Assembly: GCA_950295325.1 (NCBI GenBank)
Contig: OX485806.1
Coordinates: 22,630,001 to 22,694,000 of the forward strand
Length of the DNA stretch: 64,000 nt
Direction of reading: 5' to 3'
Source: Polytrichum commune
Taxonomy: Eukaryota; Streptophyta; Polytrichopsida; Polytrichales; Polytrichaceae
Within the stretch, counting starts at the first letter, position 1; each line of letters starts with the position of its first letter. This document shows, piece by piece, positions 30,641 through 42,600 of this stretch. Below the pieces are notes generated by a model, which was given only the letters and a program-made list of their open reading frames with translations, searched no databases and had not been told where the DNA came from. The translations under genes were made by a program, and so were the position numbers.

Positions 30641-31182
30641 CGCTTTCCAATTATAGTAATAAATTTCCAAATTTAGAATCCATAAATAGACAAAATCGTG
30701 GGACCTCTTTTTTTAGTAAAAATGATGGACCTATTTCCGTGGAAATTTTGAGGGATTTAAGGACAGAGACTTGGTTTTAGGGTACCTTTCAGAGAGACTA
30801 ATTCACATGATTTACTTAAACCAGGGAACTTTTGACTGTCCATATTATGGTGAGAGCCGCTTAATCATAAGCTATGGTCACAACGTAAGAGAAAATTCTA
30901 AGTCATAAAATTAAAGCATTAAAGCATTCAAGCAAAGTAGCAAAACTCGTACCATTCAATAACATCTAAAACTACTGTTGGAAGGAGAGACCCATAAATA
31001 TTTAGAAACCTTTATAGATATTTAAAAACGATTACAATTCACATCATGTAGATAATGATAGGTCTGAAATATCAGCGATATTTTCGGAAAACGTGCACTC
31101 ATACTATAGTATACTCAACGCAATAATACTTAGCGACAAATTATAAATAAGGGGGGCAGCCTAGCTCCTATAGGTATCCACG
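30641..31182. other. Intergenic spacer
   Basis: AT-rich, with no coding frame or repeat match seen. It separates the stop of the MULE/SWIM gene (31183) from the 5' side of the DUF7869-like gene, both on the minus strand. Confidence 0.5.
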
Positions 31183-32592
31183 CTAAGGTCCCACATGCTT
31201 CATGATGCCACTTTCGAGGAGGTGCTTCACTTCATTGAAACTAAGACTCGGAGCATGGATGAAAGTGTCTTCGTATTGATCCAAGTTGCAGGTCACACGG
31301 AAGATGAAGTACAAGTGCTTGCAGTTCACCCAAGTGCGCCGCTTTCCAAGTGCTCTTGCTGACATCTCCACGAAATCCGGGCAGGTGCACGACGGGAAGG
31401 TGCTGATAGTGATACGGTACTCTTCAACCTTAGCCTTCTTTCGGGACTGGAAGATAATGATGCAGCCGATCCCTGGGTGAGGTATCATTGTGACGGAGGT
31501 GATTTGTCCGTCGACGTTGAGGGCTGACTCCCACTTGTTGCGTTGTTGGACGCATGGTCCGTTGTTACTGCGTCGGATCTTCTTTCCAAACCTCAGCGTA
31601 GGATATTGATCGGCTTGGGCCGGGGTAGGGAGTTCGGCCATGGATGAGGCAACATTGGAGGAGTCGCCGAAGAGTCTTCTGGGTGACACATCTTGACGCT
31701 GCTGAAGTTGGAATCCCCCTTCTTCAAGGGCCAGAACCTCCTGGAGAGTGAGGTTTGTCCCAGTGAGGACAGGCCAGACGTCCGGGACATCCGGACGGTG
31801 CTGCACCCACTTCCTCCTGGTGCCTTTGACACATTTTTCAATGTCGTCGTTGCAGAAGAAGAATTGTGTCAAGAATTCCTTGTTCTTCTTGTAGTCGCGC
31901 ATGTAGCCGGTGTACGTAGGAGCTGGAGTACTTTTACCATGCCGAACGATCTTCTGGGTGCACTTGGTCTTTGTGCGAGCTTGCATGGCGAAGCAGGCCT
32001 TGGCGGAAGTCTTGGGCAGTCTAGAAATGTGCCACTTGGAGACATCGCAGTGGGTCTCCTGAATGTTATTGACGTGGGTGACCCGTTGTGGAATCGATTT
32101 CTCGGGTGATTGTGCTAGGGGCAGGTCTGATGGTGTGGAGGAATCCGTACGTGCCTTGGTTGACCTAGTGCTCACTCGTGGATGAGAGAAGCTAACCTTG
32201 TCGGGTCTATGTGAATCATGATCAGAACCAGGGGGCATATCAAGTTTGCGCTTGGTGGTGCCAAAGACCTCCTCTCCTTCGAGTTGGGGTTTGCGGGTGC
32301 ACCAATGCTCTGCTCCAGGCATGTGCTCGAGTGCTGCAACAATTCTCTTGGCGTCACCGGATCGTTGTGCAGCACGAAGGCGGAGTTCTTCCTTTCCTGG
32401 GCCAGTACCAGAGCGATCACCCTTCAAGTAGGCGTAGTAGTTCGTACATTGCATGAACGCCCTCACAAAATCATCGACGGTCGCAACATACAGATCAGAG
32501 CCACGATTTCCAGACTGCTGAAGCCATTTGTTATGGACTGTCTCGGAGAGGTTGCAAGATGGCATCTCTGCCAACTCAGAATCTGTGAAATT
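31183..32592 (-). CDS. MULE/SWIM transposase-like gene, 3' exon
   Basis: The exon opens after a T-rich acceptor (TTGATTTCTCTCAG|AATTTC at 32593) and runs 470 codons to a TAG at 31183. It encodes NFTDSELAEMPSCNLSETVH, then a basic, Ser/Thr-rich middle section. Near the C-terminus is a SWIM-type zinc finger: CTCPDF (about 31372-31390) followed by CKHLYFIF (about 31310-31325), i.e. CXC...CXH. SWIM fingers follow the catalytic domain in MULE transposases and FAR1-like proteins. The phase-0 acceptor fits the donor at 44390, so this is very probably the end of the gene whose upstream exon is 44391-45909. Function, whether mobile or domesticated, is unknown. Confidence 0.72.
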   Translation of the reverse strand, partial: NFTDSELAEMPSCNLSETVHNKWLQQSGNRGSDLYVATVDDFVRAFMQCTNYYAYLKGDRSGTGPGKEELRLRAAQRSGDAKRIVAALEHMPGAEHWCTRKPQLEGEEVFGTTKRKLDMPPGSDHDSHRPDKVSFSHPRVSTRSTKARTDSSTPSDLPLAQSPEKSIPQRVTHVNNIQETHCDVSKWHISRLPKTSAKACFAMQARTKTKCTQKIVRHGKSTPAPTYTGYMRDYKKNKEFLTQFFFCNDDIEKCVKGTRRKWVQHRPDVPDVWPVLTGTNLTLQEVLALEEGGFQLQQRQDVSPRRLFGDSSNVASSMAELPTPAQADQYPTLRFGKKIRRSNNGPCVQQRNKWESALNVDGQITSVTMIPHPGIGCIIIFQSRKKAKVEEYRITISTFPSCTCPDFVEMSARALGKRRTWVNCKHLYFIFRVTCNLDQYEDTFIHAPSLSFNEVKHLLESGIMKHVGP

Positions 32593-32734
32593 CTGAGAGA
32601 AATCAAGAAAATGTAGTGAGAACGCTTTGTACAAAAACAGGCTAAAATCCTAAACTGACACCCACAAAAAAAAAAACCCACAAAAACAAAACAAAATCCA
32701 AAAAAAAATTCGGACCAAAAAGCGAAACACACAG
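32593..32734 (-). other. Intron remnant upstream of the 3' exon
   Basis: 142 nt of A-rich (plus) or T-rich (minus) sequence ending in the acceptor CTCTCAG. Together with GTG at 44390-44388 it would have formed an intron of about 140 nt before the family B insertions. Confidence 0.65.
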
Positions 32735-33706
32735 TGTCGCAACCCTTGCTAGGTCCCTTAACAATCTTGCCAATTTTCGTTTCTAGCAAAGGTTACGAGC
32801 GCTAACCCTTCGCATTCCGCCATGCTAATGGATAGCTCCTCTTACCCCGGACCAATAGTTCATAGGAGGGAACCAACCCTCCTACTTTGCTTTCGGGACT
32901 CACCCCTTAATCGGTAACCCATTTCCCCAATGTGGACTTCCATCCATGGAAGTCCAATCCTATGTTGATCATCGCGTTGCTGGAGCAACACTACAACAAC
33001 CCGCACCATACTAGGCAACTATGGCCTCACAATAGGCCAAAGCCCATGGAGGCCTTGCCGTTCGGCCTCGGGTGGGTGAGGCCACACCACCTCACCCATA
33101 TAAGCCTCTAGGACTTCACGCGGGGCCCCTACCCCACCGTCAACCAACCTCTTGTCTCTCTACCAAGAGTTGGGACCAAGTGGACATTTTCCTTTAGCTG
33201 CTGGGCCTAGAACCCCCCAGCAGCTTCAGACCATCATAACTTCCTTGTATGATGTCTGATCATAACAACCAACCACTGCATGTTCATCTACGCTCCATGT
33301 AGATGCCGATGGACTCCTCACTTGCCCCATTCGGGCAAGTATTGAGGAAGTTATGCCTGTTTGAACCTTTGCAGTCCCGGGAATCACTCCCAGGCACTGC
33401 TGTACCAGGGCGCTGTCCCGGGACAGCACCCCACTCAAATGGCCATAACTCCTAGCTCACACCTCCGATTGAGGTGATCTTGAGCATTCTAGAATCACCA
33501 CGCCATGAGCTACGCATAGCTCATGGCCTCACCCTCATGCCTCCTAGTCTTTGTGGGTGGGAGGCGTTCCCAACGCCCGGGGCCCTCACCCACACTAGGA
33601 TCACTTGGGCCCTCTCACCAACGGCGCCACAAGTCCCGGGTGTCACTCCGGGGTCCCCCTTGTGCCCATGGTGTTTCGGCCACTCCTCATGGAGAGGTGC
33701 GCGACA
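32735..33706 (-). repeat. Family B 3' LTR of B-d (972 bp)
   Basis: TGTCGCAACCC...GTGCGCGACA, followed by CTCACCCCCACCAAA, the complement of the polypurine tract. Confidence 0.93.
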
Positions 33707-34506
33707 CTCACCCCCACCAAACGGAGTCGATGCCCTCATCGACTATACTCGTAGTCGGCACACCAATTCTCAAGTTGCCATCCTCTATGGTGCGGCATTG
33801 TGTTTACCTTAGGGCGCGACCCCCACAATGCATCTTCAAATTTGGCATAGTCCCAAAGGTGTCGTTACTAGGTGTTCCGTTAGCGACCTTGGAACTCCTC
33901 CAAGGACCTAACCTATACTAGACCCACCTACTTTGGGACTCACTTGGGTTGCCCCTCCTTTGGGGCCTCCTCCGTTAGGCTCCACTAGCCTAACATGACA
34001 AATCTAGGCAAGACCTCAACGCTTCCACTAAGTTGTCTCGGTTGCAACTCCGAGATGGCTTTCCATTGTTAAGCCACGCCTCGATCGCACGGGGGTGATG
34101 CCAAGTCCCGCCCGACTCGGTTCCCACTTTGCTCTTTCGAGACATGGGTTCATGACTCCCATGCGCCAACTCTCGTTCGCTCGCGGGTAGCACTTTTATG
34201 AGCACGCGCCATCACCTTGTCCCCGCCCGGACAAGCCCACAACTAAGAAGTTTCTTGGTTTTATCCAAGGCCCCTCCAAGCCATGGCCCCCAATTACTCG
34301 GCTTACCCAACCTAGTTTGGCATATCTATTCCCCCTCTTCCATTAACCAAGCACAAGTACAAGACTAGGACCTCATCTCATACTTTTCTCTTTGCACCAC
34401 TAAAGTTTGGACTTTATTCCCTCAAGCCAAAGAACAAGTTAATGTTGTGGAGCAATTAGCCTCGAAGCTAAGTGTGCTACTAGCGTCTCTCCCCCACTAA
34501 AGGAGA

Positions 34507-37262
34507 TTGATGTCCTCATCAATGCCTACGCTTCATTTTATTGGAATGTCTAGCCTTAGTTTCTTCAAAGTGCTTTACCAATTCCTTGGCGTTCATCATG
34601 TCTCTTGCCGCTACCCAAACGGCTTCTTTCTCATGGTATCCTCACCATTTCACCAAGTACTCCTTTGTTCATTTCCTTTCTTTTTCACTTGGGCTTCCTA
34701 CACTTGAGGATGCCCTCCTACCTCATGTTCCAAATGACATCCACAAGGTCGGGAGGTGGCCTAATCACTTGCTTGTAATTGGGCCACAAGGTGTCGTCCT
34801 TAAATGGCTTTAGGAATGAGACATGAAATGTTGGATGCACTTTGATCTCGGGCGGTAATTCCAACTTATATATGTCCTTGACCACTTGTTCCACAGTGGG
34901 AAATGAAGCTCCAACTTTGGACATGACCTTTGGAGTGAGGCCTTCCGGCTAAGTGAAGCTGTTCACATTCAACAACATCTTTTGGCCCACCTCATTCTCC
35001 ACTTCGCGTCTTCTGGCATTGACTTGCACTTCGTAGCACATTCGGGCTTTCTCCACCAACAACTTGGTCATCTCCAAGACTTGTTCACGCTTCTTGGCCA
35101 AGTCCTCACCATCTTGGTTGAACTCTAGTGTTGAATGTGCCCCCTCGAGAGCTAGGTTAATAGGTTGGAGCGCATCCACTCCATAAGCCACCACCAAAGA
35201 CCACCCCTTCGTAGCCAAGTGCGTGGCTACATTGCAATTTTACTCCGCTCGACCCACATAGTCCACCCAATCTCCTTGGTCCGCCCCCACCAAGTTCCTC
35301 AAGTATTGCTTCAAGACTCCATTCACACGCTCCGTTTTCCATCCATTTGGGAATGCAAGGCCGTGCTAAACCTTAGTTTCATCCGACCTCGTTAGAGAAA
35401 TGCATTGAAAATGCACTTGTGAACTTTGGATCTTGATCCCACACAATCACTCTTGGCAACCCGTGGTGCCTCAACCATCCTTTGAGAAAAGGCTATGCGG
35501 TCTCCAACGCGGTGGCGGTTCCCACAATCGGCACCATGTGTGCCCACTTGGCAAACCACTCTACCATCAACAAGATGGCATCATACCCATGTGACTCCGG
35601 CAAACTTGTGATCAAGTCCATGCACATACCATGCCATGGCGCCAACGGGATAGGCAACGGTTGCAAGAAGCCGCCTTGCTTTTGGTAAGAGGCTCGGTTC
35701 ACTTTGCACTTTGATTCAAGCCTTCACAAAGTGGGCTATATCTTCCTTTATGCACCGCCAATGGTACCTCTTTGACACCATTCTATGGCGGCTTTTTCTT
35801 TCTCCTCTATGGCCGGCAATAGGACTATCATATTCCTCCTTCAAAACCGATAGCCTCAACTTGCCTTGTGGCACATATACCCGACTTTGTTTGCACTTGA
35901 ACAATCCGTCCACCAACTTAACCTCTTTGAGCACGTTGCTCTTGCGAAGCTCACCTAAAAACTTTTGTGCTTTGGGGTAGTTAATTTACCCCCTCCCGTA
36001 TCTTGCATCACAAGTTTCCTTTGCCGGCACACATTAGCCACAAGGTTTGGATGGTTCTCATTGCTTGGAACTCTTCCGGTCTACTTTGCGCATCCGGCAC
36101 CACATTTCCACGGTCCGGTTTGTGGATCAAAACCACCTTCATAAGCGCCAAAATATCATGCCACCGCAATGACTTGGCGCTCACTTGCGCTTGAATGTCA
36201 AAATACTTTTAGGACACATTGTCCTTGTAGACCTTTACTTTGTGCGACCCAAACTAGTGTCGCCACATCTTCAAGCAATACACTACGCAAAGAAGTTCTT
36301 TGTTATGAGTTGGTTGTCTTCTTTGACAACCATCGAGCTACATGCTCGCATATGCAATGGCCATCCATCTTACACATAATCCACCATTGGCAGAATCATT
36401 CACCCCCATATGCACCTCAAAAGGTTTGTCAAGCTCCGTGAACTTGAGCACGGGCGGCGAAGAGAACTTGGTCTTAAGCTCCCCAAAGACTCGTGACAAA
36501 CATCATCCCACTCTTGGGATAGCCATTTTTTCCACAAGTCGAACCATCGAGCTTCATGCTCTCGTATGCAATGGCCATCCATCTTGCATCAACATCCGCC
36601 AATGGTAAAGTCACTCGCCCCCCGTATGCACCTCAAAAGGTTTTTTCAAGCTCCGCGAACTTGAACACGGGTGGTACAGAGGAACTTGGTCTTAAGCTCC
36701 TCAAAGACTTGGTGGCAAGGCTCATCCCACTCTTGGGATAGCCATTTCTTGCACAAGTTGGACAAGCTTCTACAACCATGGAGCTTAATGCTCCCATAAG
36801 CAATGGTCCTCCATCTTGGATCAACATCCGCCAATGGTAAAGTCCTTTGCCTTCATGTGCACCTCAACATGCTCATGAAAACCCGAAACTTAACCACATC
36901 TTGTGAAGAGAACTTTTTCTTGAGCTCCCCAAAGGCTTGGTGACAAGGCTCATCCCACTCTTGGGATAGCCATTTTTTCCAACATGTTGACTAAGGTTCT
37001 AGCAACCTTAGAAAAACCATGAATGAAGTGGTGGTAGTAGTTGGTTAGGCCAACAAATGACCTAAGCCCTTTTCTTGAGTCAAGGGCCAATTCTCTTCTT
37101 GGATTGCCTTGACATTCTTCATGTTCGTCCACCAACATCCTTTGTCACCACATACCTCAAGAACTCAATTTCTCGTTGAGCAAAGTTATTTTTCACTCCT
37201 TGGCGGTAATTTTTTTGGGCAACACATTGGTGAATACATCCTTGTATTTCACCAACATCCCA
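34507..37262 (-). pseudogene. Degenerate pol of B-d
   Basis: Chromodomain at about 34740-34515 with the shared TGA, integrase core about 35670-34960, zinc finger about 35975-35690 (KCKQSRVYVPQGKLRLSVLK), three RNase H units about 36985-36190 and RT ends about 37262-36990 without the catalytic core. The copy has extra small deletions near 35345-35390 that shift the integrase frame, so the third catalytic Glu region is lost. Confidence 0.8.
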
Positions 37263-37287
37263 CCAATGTGGTTTGGGGAAGGTCCAT

Positions 37288-37306
37288 AGTGAGTACCCAC
37301 CCACAG
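37288..37306. other. 19-bp filler at the B-d/B-e junction
   Basis: AGTGAGTACCCACCCACAG lies between truncated B-d and the 5' LTR of B-e and matches neither at this position. It ends in CACAG, the same five bases that precede B-d at 32730-32734. Confidence 0.5.
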
Positions 37307-38277
37307 TGTCGCGCACCTCTCCATGAGGAGTGGCCGAAACACCATGGGCACAAGGGGGACCCCGGAGTGACACCCGGGACTTGTGGCGCCGTTGGTGAGA
37401 GGGCCCAAGTGATCCTAGTGTGGGTGAGGGCCCCGGGCGTTGGGAACGCCTCCCACCCACGGTGACTAGGAGGCACGAGGGTAAGGCCATGAGCTATGCG
37501 TAGCTCATGGCGTGGTGATTCTAGAATGCTCAAGAACACCTGAATCGGAGGTGTGAGCTAGGAGTTATGGCCATTTGAGTGGGGCGCTGTCCCGGGACAG
37601 CGCCCTGGTACAGCAGTGCCTGGGAGTGATTCCCGGGACTGCCAAGGTTCAAACAGGCATAACTTCCTCACCACTTGCCCGAATGGGGCAAGTGAGGAGT
37701 CCATCGGCATCTACGTGAAGCGTAGATGAGGATGGAGTGGTTGGTTGTTATGATCGGACATCATACAAGGAAGTTATGATGGTCTGAAGCTGTGGGGGCT
37801 TCTAGGCCCAGCGGCTAAGGGAAAATGTCCACTTGGCCCCAACTCTTGGTAGAGAGACAAGAGGTTGGTTGACGGTGGGGTAGGGGCCCCGCGTGAAGTC
37901 CTAGAGGCTTATATGGGTGAGGTGGTGTGGCCTTACCCACCCGAGGCCGAACGGCACGGCCTCCATGGGCATTGGCCCATTGTGAGGCCATAGTTGCCTA
38001 GTATGGTTCGGGTTGTTGTAGTGTTGCTCCGGCAACGCGATGATCAACATAGGATTGGACTTCCATGGATGGAAGTCCACATTGGGGAAATGGGTTACCG
38101 ATTAAGGGGTGAGTCCCGAAAACAAAGTAGGAGGGTTGGTTCCCTCCTATGAACTATTGGTCCGGGGTAAGAGGAGCTATCCATTAGCATGGCGGAATGC
38201 GAATGGTTAGCGCTCGTAACCTTTGCTAGAAACGAAAATTGGCAAGATTGTTAAGGGACCTAGCAAGGGTTGCGACA
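37307..38277 (+). repeat. Family B 5' LTR of B-e
   Basis: 971 bp, TGTCGCGCACC...GTTGCGACA, directly followed by CG and the primer-binding site. It shows the series of hairpins typical of the family. Confidence 0.95.
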
Positions 38278-38279
38278 CG

Positions 38280-38291
38280 TGGTATCAGAGC
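38280..38291 (+). promoter_or_regulatory. Primer-binding site of B-e
   Basis: TGGTATCAGAGC, followed by AGGGTTCC; plant initiator Met-tRNA complement, two bases after the LTR. Confidence 0.95.
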
Positions 38292-38329
38292 AGGGTTCCA
38301 AGTTTTGAGCTCGCACTTTGAGGGAAACA

Positions 38330-41300
38330 TGGCTATCAAAAATGCGGGTTATGATGGTGAGCCCGGGGTTTCCAAAAGGTTGTGAGGCTCAAATTGGAAC
38401 AAGGATCATGTGCAAGTGGAATTTGACCATACCATTGGTTCTAATGACAATGGTGGGCATGAGGGTGGATTTGGTAAGGAAAATGGAGCAGTGCTTTCAA
38501 AAGGGCTCCCGCAAACCTCAAAAAAAAAAACATTTGGGGCCTAGAATACCGAAAGCACCCAAAACCTTGGAGGGCATTAATGTTGGATTGAAATTCCAAT
38601 TCAAAATGCTTGGAAGGTATTGATGTTGGAATGAATTTGGTGCTAATGAGGCACCCGGGGCCTCTTAAGGCCTATGTGCGCTATTCAAACGCACAAATGA
38701 AGGATACACCTAAAACGGAAGAACTTTCTAAGAAATGCATCCTTTTAGGTGGGGTTTTAAAAGCGGGTGGTGGATGCCTTGTTTAAGTTCCCAAGGCTTC
38801 TTGAGGACATGGTGGGGACCATCAAGTTTGCAAGAGCATTGAAGCCGATGGTCCCAAAGAGAAGTTTGGCGGCGCATCACCACAAGTGGCTTTAGCAAAA
38901 GTAGGTCCCAAAGAAATGAGTGCAAATTGTTTGGTCCATTTTACTTAGGCAAAACATGTTGGTGCCGCAGACGGAATGTTGAAAGGTGGCTTTATGCTTC
39001 CAAAGCAAATCATACTTGTGCCGCGGACGGAATGTTGGGAGGTGGGTTTGTCCTACCAAGGCAATTCATGTTTGTGCCGCGGACGGAGTGTGGGAAGGTG
39101 GCTTTGTGCTACCAAGGCAAAACATGTTTGTTTTGCGGACAAATTATTAGAAATTGGTTTTGTGGCACCAAACCAATTTGTCCCTCGCACGAAATGTTTG
39201 AAGTTGGCTTTGCGGACCAAGCCAAGCCAAGTTGCGGAGGACCAAATGTAAGACGATGGCATTGTGGCCAAGGCTAGTAGCCTTAAGCCAAGGCCAAATC
39301 TTTTGTACCTGGAGGCTCAATGAATGGGAGAAATGTCTCATGTGTTGACAAAGAGGCTACCACTCCTTCTTGAGCCCAAAATTCACAAGGGAGTTGGGGC
39401 TTGCCGATTGATAGAGAAAACAAGCCCACCAAGGTGCGGTTTGGAGAGGGCGAACCGCATGAGACAAAGGAGGCCGCGATGCATGTAACCTTTCAATGTG
39501 GGACATTGGATTTTGTCAAAATTTCACACCAAGTGAAATAGATGAAATGCATGTCATTCTGAAGGCCGCCTTCTTTGAAACTCACATGATAGATGTGAGG
39601 TGCAAGCCGGTGTGCTTGCCGTGCATTATGATGTGTCATAATGGCAAAGAATTGAAGTTCAAATTAACAATGACTCCTATGGTAGGAGGACCTAAGTTGA
39701 ATTTGGTCTTAATGGACCGAATTAAAAAAAAATAAACAAAATAAAAAACATAATGGTCGTGGTTCAATTGGAGCAACTCCAATGAACGTATGGGGAGGCT
39801 AGGAAAGATGGGCCTCCTCCAAACAACATTGGTGCGATGTTGGTGAGATACAAAGATGTATTCACCAATGTGTTGCGCAAAAAAAAAAAAAAAAAAAATT
39901 ACCGCCAAGGAGTGAAAAATAACTTTGCTCAACGAGAGATCGAGTTCTTGAGGTATGTGGTGACAAAGGAAGTTGGTGGACGAACATGAAGAATGTCAAG
40001 GCAATCCAAAAGGAGAATTGGCCCTTGATTCAAAAAGGGCTTAGGTCATTTGTTGGCCTAGCCAATTAGTACCACAACTTCATTCGAGAGTTTTCTAAGG
40101 TTGCTAGGACCTTATTCAACTTATTGAGGAAAATGGCTATCCCAAGAGTGGGATGAGCCTTGTCACCAAGCCTTTGGGGGGGCTCAAAAACAAGTTCTCT
40201 TCGCCGCCCGTGCTTAAGTTCGCGGACTTTGACAAACCTTTTGAGGTGCATACGGGGGCGAGTGACTTTAGCATTGGCGGATGTTGAGGCAAAATGGATG
40301 GCCATTGTATATAAGAGCATGAAGCTCGATGGTTGTCCGACCTTGTCCAACTTATGCAAGAAATGGCTATCCCAAAAGTGGGTTGAGCCTTGCTACCAAG
40401 TCTTTAAGGAGCTTAAGACGAAGTTCTCTTCGCCGCCCGTGCTCAAGTTTGCGAAATTTGACAAACCTTTTGAGGTACATACGGGGGCGAGTGACTTTGC
40501 TATTGGCGGATGGTTAACGTAGGATGGATGGCCATTGCATATGAGAGCGTTAAGCTTGATGGTTATCCGACCTTATCCGACTTGTGGAAGAAATGACTAT
40601 CCCAAGAGTGGGATGAGCCTTGCCACCAAGTCTTCGGGGAGCTTGAGAGCAAGTGTTCTTAGACGCCCGTGCTCAAGTTCGCGGAGCTTGACAAACCTTT
40701 TGAGGTGCATACGGGGGTGAGCGACTTTGCCAATGGTGGATTATGTGTAATTGGATGGCCATTGCATATGGGAGCATGAAGCTCGATGGTTGTCAAAGAA
40801 GACAACCAACTCATGACAAAGAATTTCTTTGCCGTAGTACATTGCTTGAAGATGTGGCAACACTATTTGGGGTTGCACAAAGCAAAGGTCTACATGGACA
40901 ATGTGTCCTAAAAGAATTTTGACATTCAAGCGTAAGTGAGTGCCAAGTCATTGCGGTGACATGATAGTTTGGCGCTTATGAAGGTGGATTTGATCCACAA
41001 ACCGGACCGTGGAAATGTGGTGCCGGATGCGCGAAGTAGACCGGAAAAATTCCAAGCAATGAGAACCATCCAAACCTTGTGGCTAATGTGTGCCGGCAAA
41101 GGAAACTTGTGATGCAAGATACGGGAGGGGTAAATTAACTACCCCAAAACACAAAAGCTTTTAGGTGAGCTTCGCAAGAGCAAGGTGCTCAAAGAGGTTA
41201 AGTTGGTGGACGGATTGTTCAAGTGCAAGCAAAGTTGGGTGTATGTGCCACAAGGCAAGTAGAGGCTATCGGTTTTGAAGGAGGAATTTGATAGTCCTAT

Positions 41301-42600
41301 TGCCGGCCTTAGAGGAGAAAGAAAAAATCGCCATAGAATGGTATCATGGAGGTACCATTGGCGGTGCATAAAGGAAGATATAGCCCACTTTGTGAAGGCT
41401 TGAATCAAAGTGCCAAGTGAACCGAGCCTCTTACCAAAAGCAAGGCGGTTTCTTGCAACCGTTGCCTATCCCGTCGGCGCCATGGCATAGTATGTGCATG
41501 GACTTGATCACAAGTTTGCCGGAGTCACATGGGTATGATGCCATCTTGTTGATGGTAGAGCGGTTTGCCAAGTTGGCACACATGGTGCCGATTGTGGGAA
41601 CCGCCACCGCGTTGGAGACCGCATAGCCTTTTCTCAAAGGATGGTTGAGGCACCACGGGTTGCCAAGAGTGATTGTGTGGGATCAAGATCCAAAGTTCAC
41701 AAGTGCATTTTCAATGCATTTCTCTAAGGAGGTTGTATTGAAACTAAGGTTTAGCACGGCCGTGTATTCCCAAATGGATGGGAAAACAAAGCGTGTGAAT
41801 GGAGACTTGACGCAATACTTGAGGAACTTGGTGGGGGCGGACCAAGGAGATTGGGCGGACTATGTGGGTCGAGCGGAGTGTAATTGCAATGTAGCCACGC
41901 ACTTGGCCACCAAGGGGTGGTCTTTTGTGGTGGCTGATGGAGTGGATGCGCTCCAACCTATTAACCTAGCTCTCGAGGGGGCACATTCAACACTAGAGTT
42001 CAACCAAGATGGTGAGGACTTGGCCAAGAAGCGTGAACAAGTCTTGGAGATGACCAAGTTGTTGGTGGAGAAAGCCCGAAGGTGGTACGGAGTGCAAGTC
42101 AATGCCAAAAGACGTGAAGTGGAGAATGAGGTGGGCCAAAAGGTGTTGTTGAATGTGAACAACTTCACTTAGCCGGAAGGCCTCACTCCAAAGTTCATGT
42201 CCAAAATTGGAGCTTTGTTTCCCATTGTGGAACAAGTGGTCAAGGACATATATAAGTTGGAATTACCGCCGGAGATCAAAGTGCATCCGACATTTCATGT
42301 CTCATTACGAAAGTCATTTTAGAACGACACCTTGTGGCCCGATCACAAGCAAGTGATTAGGCCATGTCCTGACCTTGTGGAGGTCATTTGGAACATGAGG
42401 TAAGAGGGCATCCTCAAGTGTAGGAAGCCCAAGTAAAAAGGAAAGAAAATGTACAAAGGAGTACTTGGTGAAATGGTGAAGATACCATGAGAAAGAAACC
42501 GCTTGGGTGGCGGCAATGGACATGATAAACACCAAGGAATTGGTGAAGCACTTTGAAGAAACTAAGGCTAGACAATCCAATAAAATGAAGCGTAGGCATT
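38330..42600 (+). pseudogene. Degenerate gag-pol of B-e
   Basis: A gag-like start MAIKNAGYDGEPGVSKRL hits a TGA after 18 codons. Cys-rich tandem units of roughly 60 bp follow at about 38940-39240. The protease-like segment is at about 39480-39720 and RT ends at about 39840-40130 lack the catalytic core (a run of about 20 A occurs inside). Three RNase H units start at 40135, 40365 and 40595. Integrase finger about 41165-41480, core about 41500-42170 (second Asp present; the Glu segment is DGKTKRVNG, Glu lost), and chromodomain about 42400-42600 with the shared TGA. No long frame survives. Confidence 0.85.

Larger units (their letters stand above)
32735..37287 (-). mobile_element. Family B copy B-d, 5'-truncated
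   Basis: The 3' LTR (32735-33706) is followed on its right by internal sequence from the polypurine tract (33707-33721) through the 3' non-coding region, chromodomain, integrase and RNase H to the RT start. It breaks off near 37287 within the sequence before the protease. The gag region, primer site and 5' LTR are missing. Its left flank is CACAG (32730-32734). It sits within the intron of the MULE/SWIM gene. Confidence 0.87.

Noticed and set aside
33474-33921. Recurrent overlapping frames of 60-155 residues in every family B LTR (for example those containing GPSHQRRHKSRVSLRGPP)
   Set aside because: They occur because the LTR itself is repeated. They overlap on both strands and in several frames, and they vary in length from copy to copy through indels. 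Nothing suggests a conserved protein.
32730-37306. CACAG/CACAG as the target duplication of B-d
   Set aside because: B-d has no 5' LTR at its right edge, so the second CACAG is not at a true element end. It is kept as an observation only.
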